A DNA stretch of 64,000 bases from Filosporella fistucella (lineage: Eukaryota > Ascomycota > Leotiomycetes > Helotiales), in assembly GCA_030077755.1 (NCBI GenBank), contig JAQJZZ010000018.1:992001-1056000 (forward strand), read 5' to 3'. Both the position numbers and the translations under genes were made by a program. Positions 46,505-58,885 of this stretch are shown here, piece after piece. Below the pieces are notes generated by a model, which worked only from the letters and a program-made list of their open reading frames with translations, did not search any database and was not told where the DNA came from. How positions within the stretch are numbered: position 1 is the stretch's first letter; the number at the start of each line of letters is the position of its first letter.

Positions 46505-48755
46505 TTAGACTGTCAAGACAGTTGCTAGAAGAAGGTTCTTGGCAACAGTCGTAGTTCCTCTGTCATCGCGAGCTGTGACAACAGGGGTAATCACCAGCTT
46601 GAGACGAGTATGACGTTGTTGCAGAAGTGCAGGCTCAACATCTGGCTGATCTATAGCCTTCATGAGGGCGGGATTGAAGTTAGAGGCAGTGTCGGGGAAA
46701 TAGACCTGGAAATTCAAGTGTGAAGTATACATGCGTGTTGTCAAGTCCCAGGCCTTGATCGTAATCGCAGCGAGGTCACGACCAGCTTCAGCTTTGTTGG
46801 CACTGTCATTCATCAAAGGACCGAGAAGATCTCTTAGACGCTTACTGTGCAAGTTCAACTGCAAGAGGCGGAAGCTTGAATAATTAGTAGCCTTTGTAAT
46901 GGACACAATAACGTCTACTTGTTTGTCAATCGCAGACTGTCGTGCTTCATTGTTCAGTCCTACAAATGATGTTAGTATAGTCTGAGAGAAAAGGATTGCA
47001 ACATACCTTGTTGACCTAACTGCTGGTTTATTTGTCGAAATAGACCGTCATGGCCAGGCGTGAAGGTTTGGAATGACTCCGCAGTCATGAGATCATTGGC
47101 AACATACATAACGAGAATTCTCATGATGAACCAAGATCTACTCTTGCCATTCCGTAACAAAGCCATTACATGTGTAACTGAGTCTTGTGAATGGCCGGGA
47201 TAGGCACATGTCATCATATAGCTCATGAGTCTTTGATTGCTTTGAGCAATGCGCATCTCATTTGCCATATTTGGCTCAGAAGTGTATACTTTAGCCCAAC
47301 CTTCGCACAATGAGAACAGCGCTAAAAATTCTTGCTGAATCTCAGGAGCCTGGTTTTCCAAGCTTGGCGCGACTGGAACCATACCTCCTGTAAGGGTGTG
47401 AACTCGCATTGACGCAACACTGACGAACGGATCCGCAATTGCCAGAGCGTTTTGTATGTTCCGATATTGCGGGAGACTGAGGTCTGTACTATCTGAGACA
47501 GTATTCATTTCTGTTCTCAGTTCCGGCAACGAGTCCTCCAAACTCTTCAAGATGAGGAGATCAGATGTATTCAAAGCTCGACGACTCCTGTGACTAAGAG
47601 GAAGACTTGGTAATGGTGAAGATGTGGCGGTTTCGTGACGCTTGTGGCCAGAGGTCTTCGGTGTTTTTTGGGCGTCGAACTCTGCAGTAGTGTCTCGTCT
47701 CTTCCGTACAGACGCACTTGGAGTCTTCACAGGTCCATCTGTATCAGGTGCTTTGTACCCAAAATATCTATGTGCATCTTGGATATCAAATTTTGGTGGA
47801 GCCTGGATTGCAAGTGGAGTACGTGGTAGAAGTGGAGTTCCGGGTTCTTGCTTTTCCATCGTTCCCTTCGGAGTTGGTGAAGTATCGATAGTGTGTTGCA
47901 TAGCAGATCGACGGGCGCTGGACGACGGATGAATATCCATCCACAAGGCACGTTTTCCAGCCAATTGTTCATCCTTGATCGAAATTTCGTTCTTGAGGTC
48001 AGCGATCTCCCGATCTTTCTCGGCCTCCACATTGAGGTGGCGCTCATGCGAGGCTCTATGTTGAAGACGAACACCTCTGAGGTCATTCTTCAGTGTAGCA
48101 TTCTCGTCCCTAAGCTTCTCGCGATGTGAAAGTATTCTCTGAAGCTGATCTGCAAGCTCCTCAACTTCCTTCTTGGAAGCTTGACCATACTTGATTGCCT
48201 CCTCAAGACGAGAAGTGATATTTACTTCCAGACGATCCAGCTCGTCTGCAGCCCTCTTGTCATCTTCGCTTCGCTTCTCTCTCCGGTCCATCTTCAGAGC
48301 TGTTGTGGGTTTGTCGTGGAGGGTTAAAACGTCTGCTCTGAAACCCTATAGGGAGGGAGGCGTCCTATTTGTTCGTTAGTACGTTACGTAAAGAGAATCA
48401 AACTTGAAGCAGTAAATTGAAGATGTTTATAGTAACGAACTAGTATGACATGGGAAAGTAAATACTAGAGATAAAGATATGACGATCTCGTAAAGGGAGT
48501 GCGATGAAATCTGCAATAAAAGGCACCAAGACGCGATGACAAGTAGAGGAAGCACAATGAAACTCCGAAATGTAAATGCTCGGACGATATGTTCCACAGA
48601 GAGAGTAAAAATGGCAGAGACAGTATCAAAGACCGGGAGGATATGTTGGTAGAGTGGGCATGATGAATTTTCTGGAAAAGGAACAAAGAATAAGATACTG
48701 AAAATAAACTTGCCATCTTAACACTTTGTGAAGCGCTACGAGACCGTGAGCGCAT
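46505..48755 (-). CDS. Coiled-coil protein of unknown function, conserved-looking
   Basis: The certain part is exons 48345-47007 and 46959-46505. An upstream exon 48755-48699 is proposed, giving 616 aa; starting at Met 48291 instead gives 579 aa. In-frame codons before 48291 read GFRADVLTLHDKPTTALK and join naturally to MASLFS of the proposed upstream exon. Residues about 55-150 form a Lys/Glu-rich coiled coil (DKRAADELDRLEVNITSRLE, ELADQLQRILSHREKLRDEN). A disordered Ser/Pro/Thr part follows. The C-terminal half is a globular, mostly helical region (LSLPQYRNIQNALAIADPFV, SYMMTCAYPGHSQDSVTHVM, VVTARDDRGTTTVAKN) without a motif I recognise. There is no signal peptide. The 353-nt intron needed for the upstream exon is long for this window, so the 5' end is uncertain. 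Confidence 0.7.
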
Positions 48756-48800
48756 TGGAGATTTTGTTAGTATTGTCTCATGACCAGACACATGTCGATT

Positions 48801-49124
48801 CTACATCTCTGTATCATCGTTGTTTCCACGAACATCGCAAGATTTGGCAATCTTCTCAAGTAGGGAAACCTGGCAGTGCAGACCCGCTTTATCGGGACTG
48901 TCTTCGTCAAATCCTGCACCAGAAGACTTGCCAATGACGTCCGAAGATTGAGTGCTCGACTTTCCTTGTCGAGGACCGTCGGGCTTCGGGGTAGCCGCGC
49001 TTCTCCGTAGGCCTCCCAGTAACGCAGCCGCACAAACCAAGCCAGAAGGGCGCCGGAGAGGATCATCAATATCTGTTTCTTTCCCCTCCCCGGAATTTCC
49101 ACTCTTCATTCCGCGCCCAAGCAT
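48801..49124 (-). CDS. Candidate small ORF or upstream exon of the coiled-coil gene
   Basis: A 107-codon frame from ATG 49124 to TAG 48803-48801 (MLGRGMKSGNSGEGKETD at its start) lies in the same reading frame as the proposed exon at 48755-48699. Only that TAG separates them. Upstream, 49200-49530 is C/A-rich on the minus strand, like a fungal 5' leader. It may be a separate small protein, an upstream exon spliced across the TAG, or chance. No family is recognised. Confidence 0.25.
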   Translation of the reverse strand: MLGRGMKSGNSGEGKETDIDDPLRRPSGLVCAAALLGGLRRSAATPKPDGPRQGKSSTQSSDVIGKSSGAGFDEDSPDKAGLHCQVSLLEKIAKSCDVRGNNDDTEM

Positions 49125-52100
49125 TGTCACTGAGAATTTGCAGTGAGTACGAGATAGAGAATCAGAGCGCTTGGTGCTCAGTGAGAGAGAGTGGAGCTAT
49201 GCTTTGTTAAGAAATTGAGTTCGCTTGACAACAACAAGTATACCTAGCTTCAGGAACTTGATTGTACCCGAAGGCGCAAGTCAGCGCTGTGTAGTATGTA
49301 AGAGTTTGAGATCGGAATTTGAGAGGTGGTGTGTGGTGAAGTATGTGTTTGAAGAATAGAAGTTGAGGGAAGCGGTTTGAAGGTTGAATAATGAATGTGG
49401 TTGAAGGCAAATGGTTGTGCGTGGTGTATGTTGAAAAATGGATAGTAACACGAATTTGTGGAATGAATACCTTTTAGATCGAACTCGAATCGTGTTTGTG
49501 TTGTGAGGCTTTTCTATTTTCAAAAGTTAGCTTTGCAATGGAGGAGTAAAACAGTAGGGGAGCGCAAAAGAGCAAGCTCGAGCTCGACTGTTCAAATCAG
49601 CTGCCAACGAAGTAACTTAGCTTGAAATAGACATTCGAGACTTGATAGCGATAAAATTCTTGATGAAAGATGGTCTTACAATGTGTGATCTTTGAAAGGA
49701 AGTTGTGGGAGAAAAGGAAATTTGTTGAAAGGTTGAAGAGAAAGGAGATTTTTGAATCTAGGACAGAAGCTATGACCAAGCAACAGGCTTAGAGAAGCGG
49801 AGTCTTCTGCAAAGCGACCTGATTTTTTTAATCAATTGGCCAAAACGGCCTGATTTCTCTAATGGAAGGTATTGTCAATGGAATTGATTGCCTTATAGCA
49901 TGCTTGTCGACGGCCTAAGGACGACAAGGATGCGTAGATACGGATAATATTGAACGGATCCAGGGAAGTTTCTTTGGATGTTCATGCTAATTGTACTATC
50001 AATGAGTTCTTGAGAGGTGGTGACCTTCGAAATTGCTCCTGAGGCGGTTGGTAATCGTCGTGAACAACCGGGCTGATGTCTTGAACCCATCTGAAAATAC
50101 TACATAAGGAGCTACATTAGCAAGCTATGCTGATATTCTGTCGTACATGAGATTGCTTCAGGAATTGGTATGGCCGCCAGAGTCTGCATCAAATGAGTTT
50201 GACATATGACCACTGTGGACATAACATTTAGTAAGTTATTCTGACTCAGTCACGGAAACACAAGTGATAGACGCGGAAGTACACTTGCTATGGTGGTTGA
50301 GCAAGTCATCTTTGGACGTGATGATCAGACATCGTAGTTTTTCATATATTGAAGGAGCTGTCTCAGGACTATTTTCACTAAGTCATGTATGGGAGCTCGC
50401 AACCAAACTGAAAAAAGGGGCTCGCGACACGGCACGACTTCGGCTTCCAAAGAGATCACATCTTAATTTATTGTAAGTCCTTACTTGTATCAGAGTACCT
50501 GCAACTCAGCTAGGTACTCTTGAAGTAGCACCTCGAGCGTGCAGTGCAAGTCTGGACTTTGGAGCCGTTTGATAAAGCATGAAATTCAGTAAGACAACAA
50601 ATTCTAGTATACAGGCACGATGAGGCCCAACTCTGTTATTTGCTCACTTTGGCCTGGGACGTCTGAGCAAATAAGTTGTTCCATCACATTGGAAAAGTAA
50701 ACATCTTCAGGAATTGAAGTCTAAGTCGTCTGCAGGATGGACGGGAAGTCATCTCGGTGCCTGTTCTTTTGAGAAAAGTGGCATTAGAGAAGGGAACTTT
50801 TGAGATCCTGCAGCCCGAGTTTTGCACAATACTTTGATTCTGGGGAGACGCTGAACCTTACTTTACCAGTCAGAGTACAACAAAGTACCAGAAGGTTGAC
50901 TGAGCTGACAAGAAGGCTTCAGGCAGTGTATTTTAGGGTCAATCATGGTAAAATAATGAGAGTAGAACGAGACTAAATGCAAGTCGGACCGAAAAGGTCG
51001 AGCTAGGAATTACTTGGGAGGTAACGTCACGATCCTGGTGCTGTATCATAATGGATACTATTTTCGTGTAGAAGTACAAACAAAGACAGCTTCAAATCAT
51101 ATTAACAAGGTATCAAATGCAAGGAGACTGTTGCCGCAGACTACAGTTTCAATTCAGTGCAAGATCATTGACATTGCTCCAGCTAACCCAGCGAAGCAAC
51201 GAGAGCAATCAAGGTAATCAGAACAGTGAACGCTCAATCGAATACGTCAAAAAGTGCGAAAGAAGCAGTACCAAATAGAAAGTTTGTGGTGGAATGAAAC
51301 CTATTCAGCCAACAGACGACAAGAACAATTGGTGCAACAATGGGGTGGCCCCAGTCAAATATGCCTCATTGGTATCATGGGGTTACACCTCTTGATGTGT
51401 TACCTCTTAATGAAGGTATTTCGTGTTGCGCTCGATGGTGGAGAGAGCAGTGGCATCGATGGCAATTTTTGTGGAACAAAGTGAGAATAGAGGTTGCTGA
51501 CCTAAAGTGCGAATCGAACACCGTGGCGCAAGTAGTTTAGCAAAAGAGAGTTTACACTGCCTATGCTCAGAATCATTTCAAGGTGTTGATAAAAGCAAAG
51601 CGATTTGGGGTTGTCTGATTGCCAAAGACTGCCACAAGGCTGGACATGTTGTTTTGTTGAAGTGCCGCGCAGCAGGATGTTTTGACACGTCAAGCTCCTC
51701 ATGTCACGTCTTTCCTCACAGCTTCCCAGCGGGACCTTTCGCTGAAGGAACAACATGAAATCAAAATGTACTGCTCAAATCAAGAGCCGGAGAAATCACT
51801 TGAGACAGACAGGTTCTGTGCGTACAGCCTTTTTCAAGACGGCTTGCCATTTAGGAATACAAAAGATCCGACCAAGAAGGTCTATGATCAATCTCAGCCA
51901 CTTGAGGGATAAATTCGCCTTTTGGTTGCCATAAGAATCCAAATGCTTGGCAAAACCCTTTAGCTGACGCTGATTTAGGATCAATCATAATAATTGAACG
52001 TTCGCAGACATGAAATCGACGAGTGGGAACGACGCTACGGGAGAATACGAATACACCTACTAAGCGAGACGGCGTCGACTACAATGGGTTACACACACTA

Positions 52101-54554
52101 CGATCCGCTTTTTCTTATCTTGCTACTTTGCTCGATACGCCATTGTGATGTCAAGAGTACACATGCCTCAGAAGCACCCCAGACAAATACATTATTTGTG
52201 GGGAGAGGTAGAAGCGGGCAAATATGACAGCTATATTGGATACTGGCCAAACAACACCCATACCCAACAGGATACGAAGGACCTTGCGGATGAAGGAGCC
52301 ATATGGAGGACCAACTGACTAGCATCTTCAAGCACACAATATCAATTCAAATAGAATGCTAATGACTGTGCTTGGAAGACAGGAAGATGACAAACTCACT
52401 TTTCAGAATAATTCCTGGTTCTTCAGCTCAGCAAGGAGAGGAAAATGCTGGAGACAGTAGAAGTGCCGCCTAGAGCCATTTTTCATTGGATATCTGTACA
52501 GTTTGCTTCATTTTGCTCTTGTCCTACACCCACGTGCTCAACATGTTCCGAACACTACTGCAGCTTTTGAGTAGCAGGTCAGTGACGACAACTTAGATTC
52601 AGCTGCTGACCTAAGGGAACAGAGTTATATCCTGCGTCGAATGGCTGCAATTTGAACAAGATGATAGTCATCCATGCAACAAATCTGAGAGAAGATACGT
52701 GGAGAATCTGTGAGGATGTGACATGCGAACTGGAAAGCTTGACAACACAATATTCACTGGAATCGATCCTATCGCCGTGTATCACATTCACATCTTGCTC
52801 TTGCTGCTTAGTCCAAGATCAGAACAACTGAGTTTCATTATTTTTCTACACAGAAAAGGCAGGAGGCGATGCACAACTTCAGCATGAGCGTTACACCTTC
52901 TCCGATCAAGCAAGCTGATGGCAATGACCAAGTGGCACATCGTATCTTGGTGGAGTAGTGGACACACTGCTACATCAAGGACAAGAGTCTGCGCATCCAA
53001 GGAGAACAGAACGAAAAACATCATGTACAAGACAGTTAATATTATGTAAGTTCTTTTAAACCACCAGCAAAAGTTTTCACAATGCACGAAGCTTTCTCAG
53101 TATGTCTTTCAGGAATACCTACAAGTCAATGAAACAGGTTTGCAGCCGGTAACTAATGCCTCTCCTCCATGAACAATGAGAGAAAATCCTTCCTGTGAAC
53201 CACTTAAGAAGGAACAAGACTTAAAAGCCTGTTAAACAGCTGTAGCTATGACATAGTAGCAGCATCATCAGACAAGGGATTCATGATCACACACTATCAT
53301 AACGAGTTCATAGCAAAGCCTCAAGGCTTTCGAAAATGACATAGATCACGCCACTTCTGCTCATGTTCGCCATCTCGAATTGGTACTTTGACGCAGGGTG
53401 CAGGAGTTCCTGCATACCTTCACAAAGCTTCAAAGGACGGATTCATAGATAAGGAAGCACCATAATTGGAAATTGTCAGCATTACACATATATCAAGAGG
53501 AGTCAAGAGGTTATCCCGTGCAACCTCTATGCTTGGAGGGCAATCACAAGCCTGAGGATTGTCGGTCTAGATTCTCCTTCGTCGCACATAATGAAGGTAG
53601 GATCAAGTGTTATAATTTTTTATTAGGAAGTTTGACATTGATGCCAGACAGATTGCTCACAGTCAGAAGGAAAGAGCAGTTATCGAGAGTTTCGCAGTAA
53701 CAATTATCCGGGATGCGGGAAAACTGCGGCTGATAGACATGCTGTTCTGGTCACGAAGCTGCCCTTGAGAGAGAGGCATATCATAGGTCATTGAGATATG
53801 GCGGTCAGATTGTCTTGGAAGCTATTCTGAACGCTACTGATTACAGAGGGAGATGACCGGGACATAGAATGAGCAATTTAGGGAGACGGGCAGTTGTGGG
53901 GCTGTTTGAGAGGGGCGGGATACATCATTTTCAACAACTGAGAAAGGTTCAGAGATTGAGCCAAACATTGATGCCTCCATCCAGAAAACCCAACTGATGC
54001 GTCTACTAGACCTGTTGTCACCGTGATGCTATGGACAAAAGAAAGGCTACTACCAAATTTCATGCAGAGTAGGCATGCACCAAGCTGAGGAAGGTCATTT
54101 CGTATGTCACTTCACCAAGAAAAAAGGTCATTGAACTGCGCTGTCATTGCTAACTAGAATAATGGCAGTAAAAAGTCACTGCACCTTGCTGCAAATAGAA
54201 GTCTGTATACATGAGGAATGCCCTATGTGCAATCAGCTGAAGTGAAAATCACTATCGGATTCCGTTGGGTCAGGGTAACCGGAATTCGCTGGAAAGGAAG
54301 CCACTGCATGTCAATGAAATCAGCAGTGATTCGAAAAATCGTGTATCGTAACTCGGAACTAGAATAACCAGGTGGCGAGGGATGGAGAGAAAAGACAAAG
54401 TCTTTGTAATGCGAGAATTAGTCGGGAATAGGGCACATAGAGCCTTGGATCGAGTAAATCTAGTTGCAATTAGAAAAAGTTTCTTATTGTAGGGGATGTA
54501 ATGTGTACCTGAGACAACCCTACAGAGTTACCAAAATTGGCCACTATTAGCATC
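49125..54554. other. Gene desert
   Basis: This is 5.4 kb without any supported gene on either strand. The longest frames (for example 99 codons at 52788-53087 minus) show no recognisable domain and no paired splice sites. The DNA is not strikingly AT-rich by eye and no transposase or reverse-transcriptase fragment is seen. It could hold a long non-coding transcript, a large upstream control region for the coiled-coil gene, or heavily decayed sequence. Confidence 0.5.
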
Positions 54555-56448
54555 TTACATTGCCTTTGTGCGTGAGAACAAACTGCTGTAGACTGCATCC
54601 ACAACAGGCGTAGCGCTAATCATTCGGCCTCCGAAGTATCTTCCGTTGAGACCTTTGATAGCGTTTTCTCCTCCCTGAACTCGATCGAATTTGAGGTAGA
54701 TGTCGCCTTGAGAGTTTGGATCTAAAGCAATGTGAACAACATGGCCATATTTCTCCTCAGCTTCAGCTCGAACATCATCCTCCAATTCTTTTTCCCAGTT
54801 TTCACCTTCTTCTCTGTTACCTTGTCAGTAAAATTCGATCATGTAAATGTAAAGGTGACTCACTCTGCGGGATCGAACATGTTCTTGAGAACAACACATC
54901 TACTTGCCATATTGACTTTTATAGGGAGAGGTTTGGCCTCGGTCTTTGGCTTCAAAACTTCGCGTCTCTCATCGCGGCCTTTGGCGGCAGGAGCTGGCTC
55001 ATCTGTTCTCGCAAGTTTTCTCATCAATGCGTCTCGACTATAATTGTTGAAGTTTACCCCTCCGACATCAGTGTCATCCAAAGCACTTGCACCACCAGCG
55101 CCTTTGTCATTGTCACGGCCTCCAGCACGATCGAAATTGCTGCCGCCCACTGCTTGGGGACCACGTCCACCGGCACCGGAAAATGCAGAGCCCTGGAATT
55201 GTTGTTGGTGGCTTTGTCCTTGGAATCTCTGTAATAGACTGGCGGTAGACTCGGGAGTAAACTTATCGTTACCAAGTCCAACTCGAATTGGACGACCTGC
55301 AAGATCAAATCCGTTCATCTTCTCCAAAGCCTCACGAGCTTGGTTGGGATCTCTGAACCTACGTGATGTTAGTGGGAGCATTAAAGAAATCAAATGGACA
55401 CTCACTGGACAAATCCGTAGCCTCGGCTACGACCCTGCTCTTCCTTCTGCAGTTGGACAAACTCAAGCTCGCCGAAAGGTTCAAACACATTCTGTAAATC
55501 GCTTTCAGTGATGCTGAAATGGATATTACCCACATAAAGTCGATGAAAGGGGATCTGGTTTGGATTGCTTCCTGCGGCTTCTGGATTGCGGACTTGTCGA
55601 TTCTTCTCGGCCTCGGTGAGTTGTGCAATAATAGGAATTCCTAAGAGTTTCTGTCCAGTGAGTTGAATAGCAGCAGGGACCGACTCTTCGTTTCTAAACT
55701 CAACATAACCAACACTGTAAGAGTAATTAGCGATATGAAACATAAATTGATGGGGAACTTCTTACCCTTTAGATCTACCACTAACCCTATCCTTCACAAT
55801 CTGGGCTTCTTTAACGGGACCAATCTTCTCAAAAAATGCTATGAGTTCTTTAGTCCTAAGACGAGCAGCAAGTTGTTGAACGAAGACTGTGCGACGGTCA
55901 CGCTCGTCTTCAGTCAATGGGGGTGTGGCCTCCCTCTTTGGGCTTCTACTTGCACGGCGTCCTCCGTTTCGACGATCGTCTCTTGGCTTGGGTCCATCTA
56001 CTTCATCACGATCACGGCGATCTCCTCGTGGACGATAATATCGATTTGGGCTTCTGGAACGGGATCGAGTACGTCCGCCTCCTCTGTAGAAGTCGCCGTC
56101 TCTACGACCCACCTCATCCGGGCTGTCTCTGTGGCGACGTGAGTGTCGATCTTCTCGACTTCTGCTTCTGCGCCTACTCTTAGAACTTCCATGAGCACTG
56201 CCATGTTCGCTGGTCGGGGTTCCTATCAACTCCTTCTCCCCATTTCCTTCTCTGCGTGTGCGGTCGCGGCTGCGATCTCTGCGCTTACGGTCTCTGTCTC
56301 GATCTCTGCTGCCCTCACGGTTCCTGTCGCGTCTATCATTTCGCTCAGCTTTGTGGCGGTCATCTCCGTCTCTGGATTTGGTTCCATTCTGCTCTGGCGC
56401 AGCGTTTGCTGTGGAATCTAGAAGGGCTTCGACGTCGAGTGATGACAT
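54555..56448 (-). CDS. rsd1: RSD1/RBM39-like splicing factor (CC1-like, SR-type)
   Basis: Exons 56448-55766, 55714-55406, 55358-54864 and 54813-54555 give 581 aa. After [18 protein letters not shown] comes a long RS/RD-rich segment ([40 protein letters not shown]). RRM1 starts at [23 protein letters not shown]2 is [20 protein letters not shown], with RGYGFVQF completed across an intron. A C-terminal U2AF-homology-type RRM holds [37 protein letters not shown] and [15 protein letters not shown]. This is the RBM39/CAPER-alpha (Rsd1 in fission yeast) architecture. The family bridges U1/U2 snRNP components in the nucleus. The 3' end faces the gene desert. Confidence 0.94.
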
Positions 56449-56999
56449 TTTGGTCAAATCGCTTGGGGATACCAAGACGTCAAAAGAGGGGACTGATCTG
56501 TACGAGTCAAAGGCGTTTGGAACTAGTAAATTATATGTGCAAAGACGATTCAACCTGCGTAAAGCGGTTGGTTTCAAGGTTGCTGTAGAGATGTTGTCAG
56601 ATGTTGGGGAAGACAAATTGGGTGATTGCGATCGTAGGCAGAAAACACCGACCAAGGCCCGTGCTGGCCTTCTAGTGCAGTTTTATCAAGCAAGTCTAGA
56701 GGCAAATTTTACACCAACCTCAGGCAAGGAAATTCAGCAATTGGCTTTGAAGCTAAATTGAACGCCATCGATGCAATGTATGGAAACTGTCCTTGGAATT
56801 GAATTTGATTTGTTATTACTTAATTAGTGGCTCTAAAAGAGGAAAGAGGAAACAGGTCAAATCAATGAGTGGCCCGCTCATTGTGCTTCCAAGTCACATC
56901 CATCCAACGCCAAAGTTAAGTCCACCGCCAATCTCTTCTTCATAACATCATTGGTACTCCGAATCGAGTTGCCCACTAACATGTACAATACACTACAAT
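56449..56999. other. Spacer between RSD1-like and SCS7
   Basis: A 551-bp gap covers the RSD1-like promoter and the SCS7 3' flank. The minus frame extends upstream of 56448, but the conserved [10 protein letters not shown] start argues against using it. Confidence 0.55.
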
Positions 57000-58223
57000 T
57001 TACAAGGATTTAGTTGGAGGAGGGGCGAGTGTTGTACCAAAAATTTGGTCCCAGAATCTGCTCGTAACACCAAAGCCATTTTCATAGTCCATGAAGTGGT
57101 GCTGAAGATGGTACTTCTTAAGCTCTCTCCAGTAGGAAGGCAAAGTTCGGTGGTGCAGGAAGTAATGCGTCAGATCATAGCAAATGTATCCGAAGATGCC
57201 TCCGGAAAGAACAACTGTTGCAATGTACCAATCCCAATAAAAGATTGTGTGGGCAAGCTTCCAAAAAGGGGTAGCGAGAGCAATGAACAAAGTCGGTGGC
57301 ATCACTAATCGAAGCTTGTCCATAGGAAGATAGTGATGAATACCATGTAGCAAGAAGTGTGCAGTGAGGGCAACTCTGTTATCAGGGAGATATCTGAGTT
57401 CTGTTAGCGGCGATCTTGACTCGTAATGGTTCAGTGCTTACTTGTCAAGATGAAACAAGAATCTGTGCAGAATGTATTCGACCAGTGTCCAGAGGAATAG
57501 ACCAAGACACCAGTATGCTGCACCTTGGAAAGGCGTTGGACAATTGGTAAGGCCGAGGTATGTGCCATACGAAACGGGGGGTAACCATACGACTGGTATC
57601 ACCCACCAAGCAGTCTTGGATAGAGGCTCGAGGAAGTTTCCAAACAATGGAGCAGATTCCCCTCCTTTGTAGTGACGTGGACGATGTACCTGTTCGAGGT
57701 AAAAGTCCTTGCTGAATCCACCAAACCAAACTTGCATCAAGAGGGGTTTGTTGAGGTCGAGGAACTTATGGGTTTTGTAGTCGGTGACGAGATCAGTTTC
57801 CTTTTCTAGGTCTTCTGCTGAAGACATGCCAGTAGCTGAGTATACGGGGACCTGGTCTGCAGCTCCATTCTGCTGAAGTTCTTGCTCGCCTTCCTTGGTG
57901 GGTGGTAGAGGCACAATTTGGTCAGGGTGTTTGCTCTTAACCACCGTATCCATGACTTTTTGGGTGGCGACAAAGCCAACCAGGGAATCCTCCAGTATTT
58001 CGTATGCTGCCTCGGAATGAGTGTGGGACACTTCGTCCTTCAGAATCTCAGTCACATCTTTGCCTGCATACTCCAAGATGAGATCACCGCCTCCTGGGTG
58101 ACTATCTAAGAAATCTGTAATGTCAAAGACTCGGGTGCCAATGGTAACGTAACAACTCTTCGACGATGTATGGGCGGCAAGTTCGGATTGGAGGAAGGTC
58201 GGTAAAGTTCGAGAGGGAGACAT
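57000..58223 (-). CDS. SCS7: Scs7, sphingolipid fatty-acid 2-hydroxylase
   Basis: Exons 58223-57442 and 57393-57000 give 391 aa (yeast Scs7 is 384). A cytochrome b5 domain occupies about residues 10-90, with HPGG at 42-45 and the second heme histidine in SHTHSEA. The C-terminal fatty-acid hydroxylase domain has the membrane-bound di-iron histidine boxes: EYILHRFLFHLDK, HFLLHGIHHYLP, THYFLHHR and KKYHLQHHFMDY. Hydrophobic helices lie between them. The enzyme alpha-hydroxylates the very-long-chain fatty acid of ceramide in the ER. An upstream in-frame TTG is not used; the first ATG is at 58223. The gene is divergent with het-c. Confidence 0.96.
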
Positions 58224-58885
58224 AACTGCGATGTTTGGGGGTATTTTGGACAATCTGTGTCGTGCTTGAAAGGCAAAATAGGGAAAGGGATTCGTCGCAA
58301 AGCAAATAGAGGTGTAGGCAGTTGGAAGCGGAGGGGAGTCCGGTCAGGGGCAGACGAGACACAGAAGGAGTGAAATCTGCGCTTCAAACAAAAAGAATAA
58401 GAAGCACCAACAGTACAGCGACTGGGACGCTTTTGAAGAAAATGCGGGAAGGATTGGTGAGATTAAACGCGTGATAACCTCAGGAGATTTCAATCAAAAA
58501 TCAAAAGGTTCGGGATGGGCGGATCAGTCTAACACCGAATTTCGCAAGGATCTACCATTGTCACTATCTTAAATTGGCGTTGGCGTCCATCCGATGAGCC
58601 CGGCCAGCTTAGTCAGATAATTGACACGTGATCTCATATCACATGCCGTCAGCTCTTCAGCCATATGAATGTGGCTCAGCCAGAACTAGCACCATTTCAT
58701 CCATTCCATAACATGCACCTGGAGATATCAACGTCAGATACACTTGCATAAGCTTTTAAACTTTCTTTCCATTTAGATGCGGGTTGGAAGCACTTTTTCT
58801 CTCAACTCTTTGCTTGTTCCCCACTTCATACCCCTCCATTGCCCCACCATCACACAATCATCAACAATACAATAACATCTTCGAT
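58224..58885. promoter_or_regulatory. Divergent promoter, SCS7 / het-c
   Basis: A 662-bp gap separates two outward-facing start codons. The last about 80 nt before het-c are C/A-rich leader-like sequence. No other element is confidently named. Confidence 0.55.

Noticed and set aside
48801..48803. TAG as a recoded or RNA-edited stop
   Set aside because: A-to-I editing of UAG is known in some ascomycetes, but here an ordinary splice acceptor or simply separate frames explains the pattern, and there is no direct support.
52788..53087. 99-codon minus-strand frame in the gene desert
   Set aside because: Hydrophobic stretch without signal-peptide logic, splice sites or recognisable domain.
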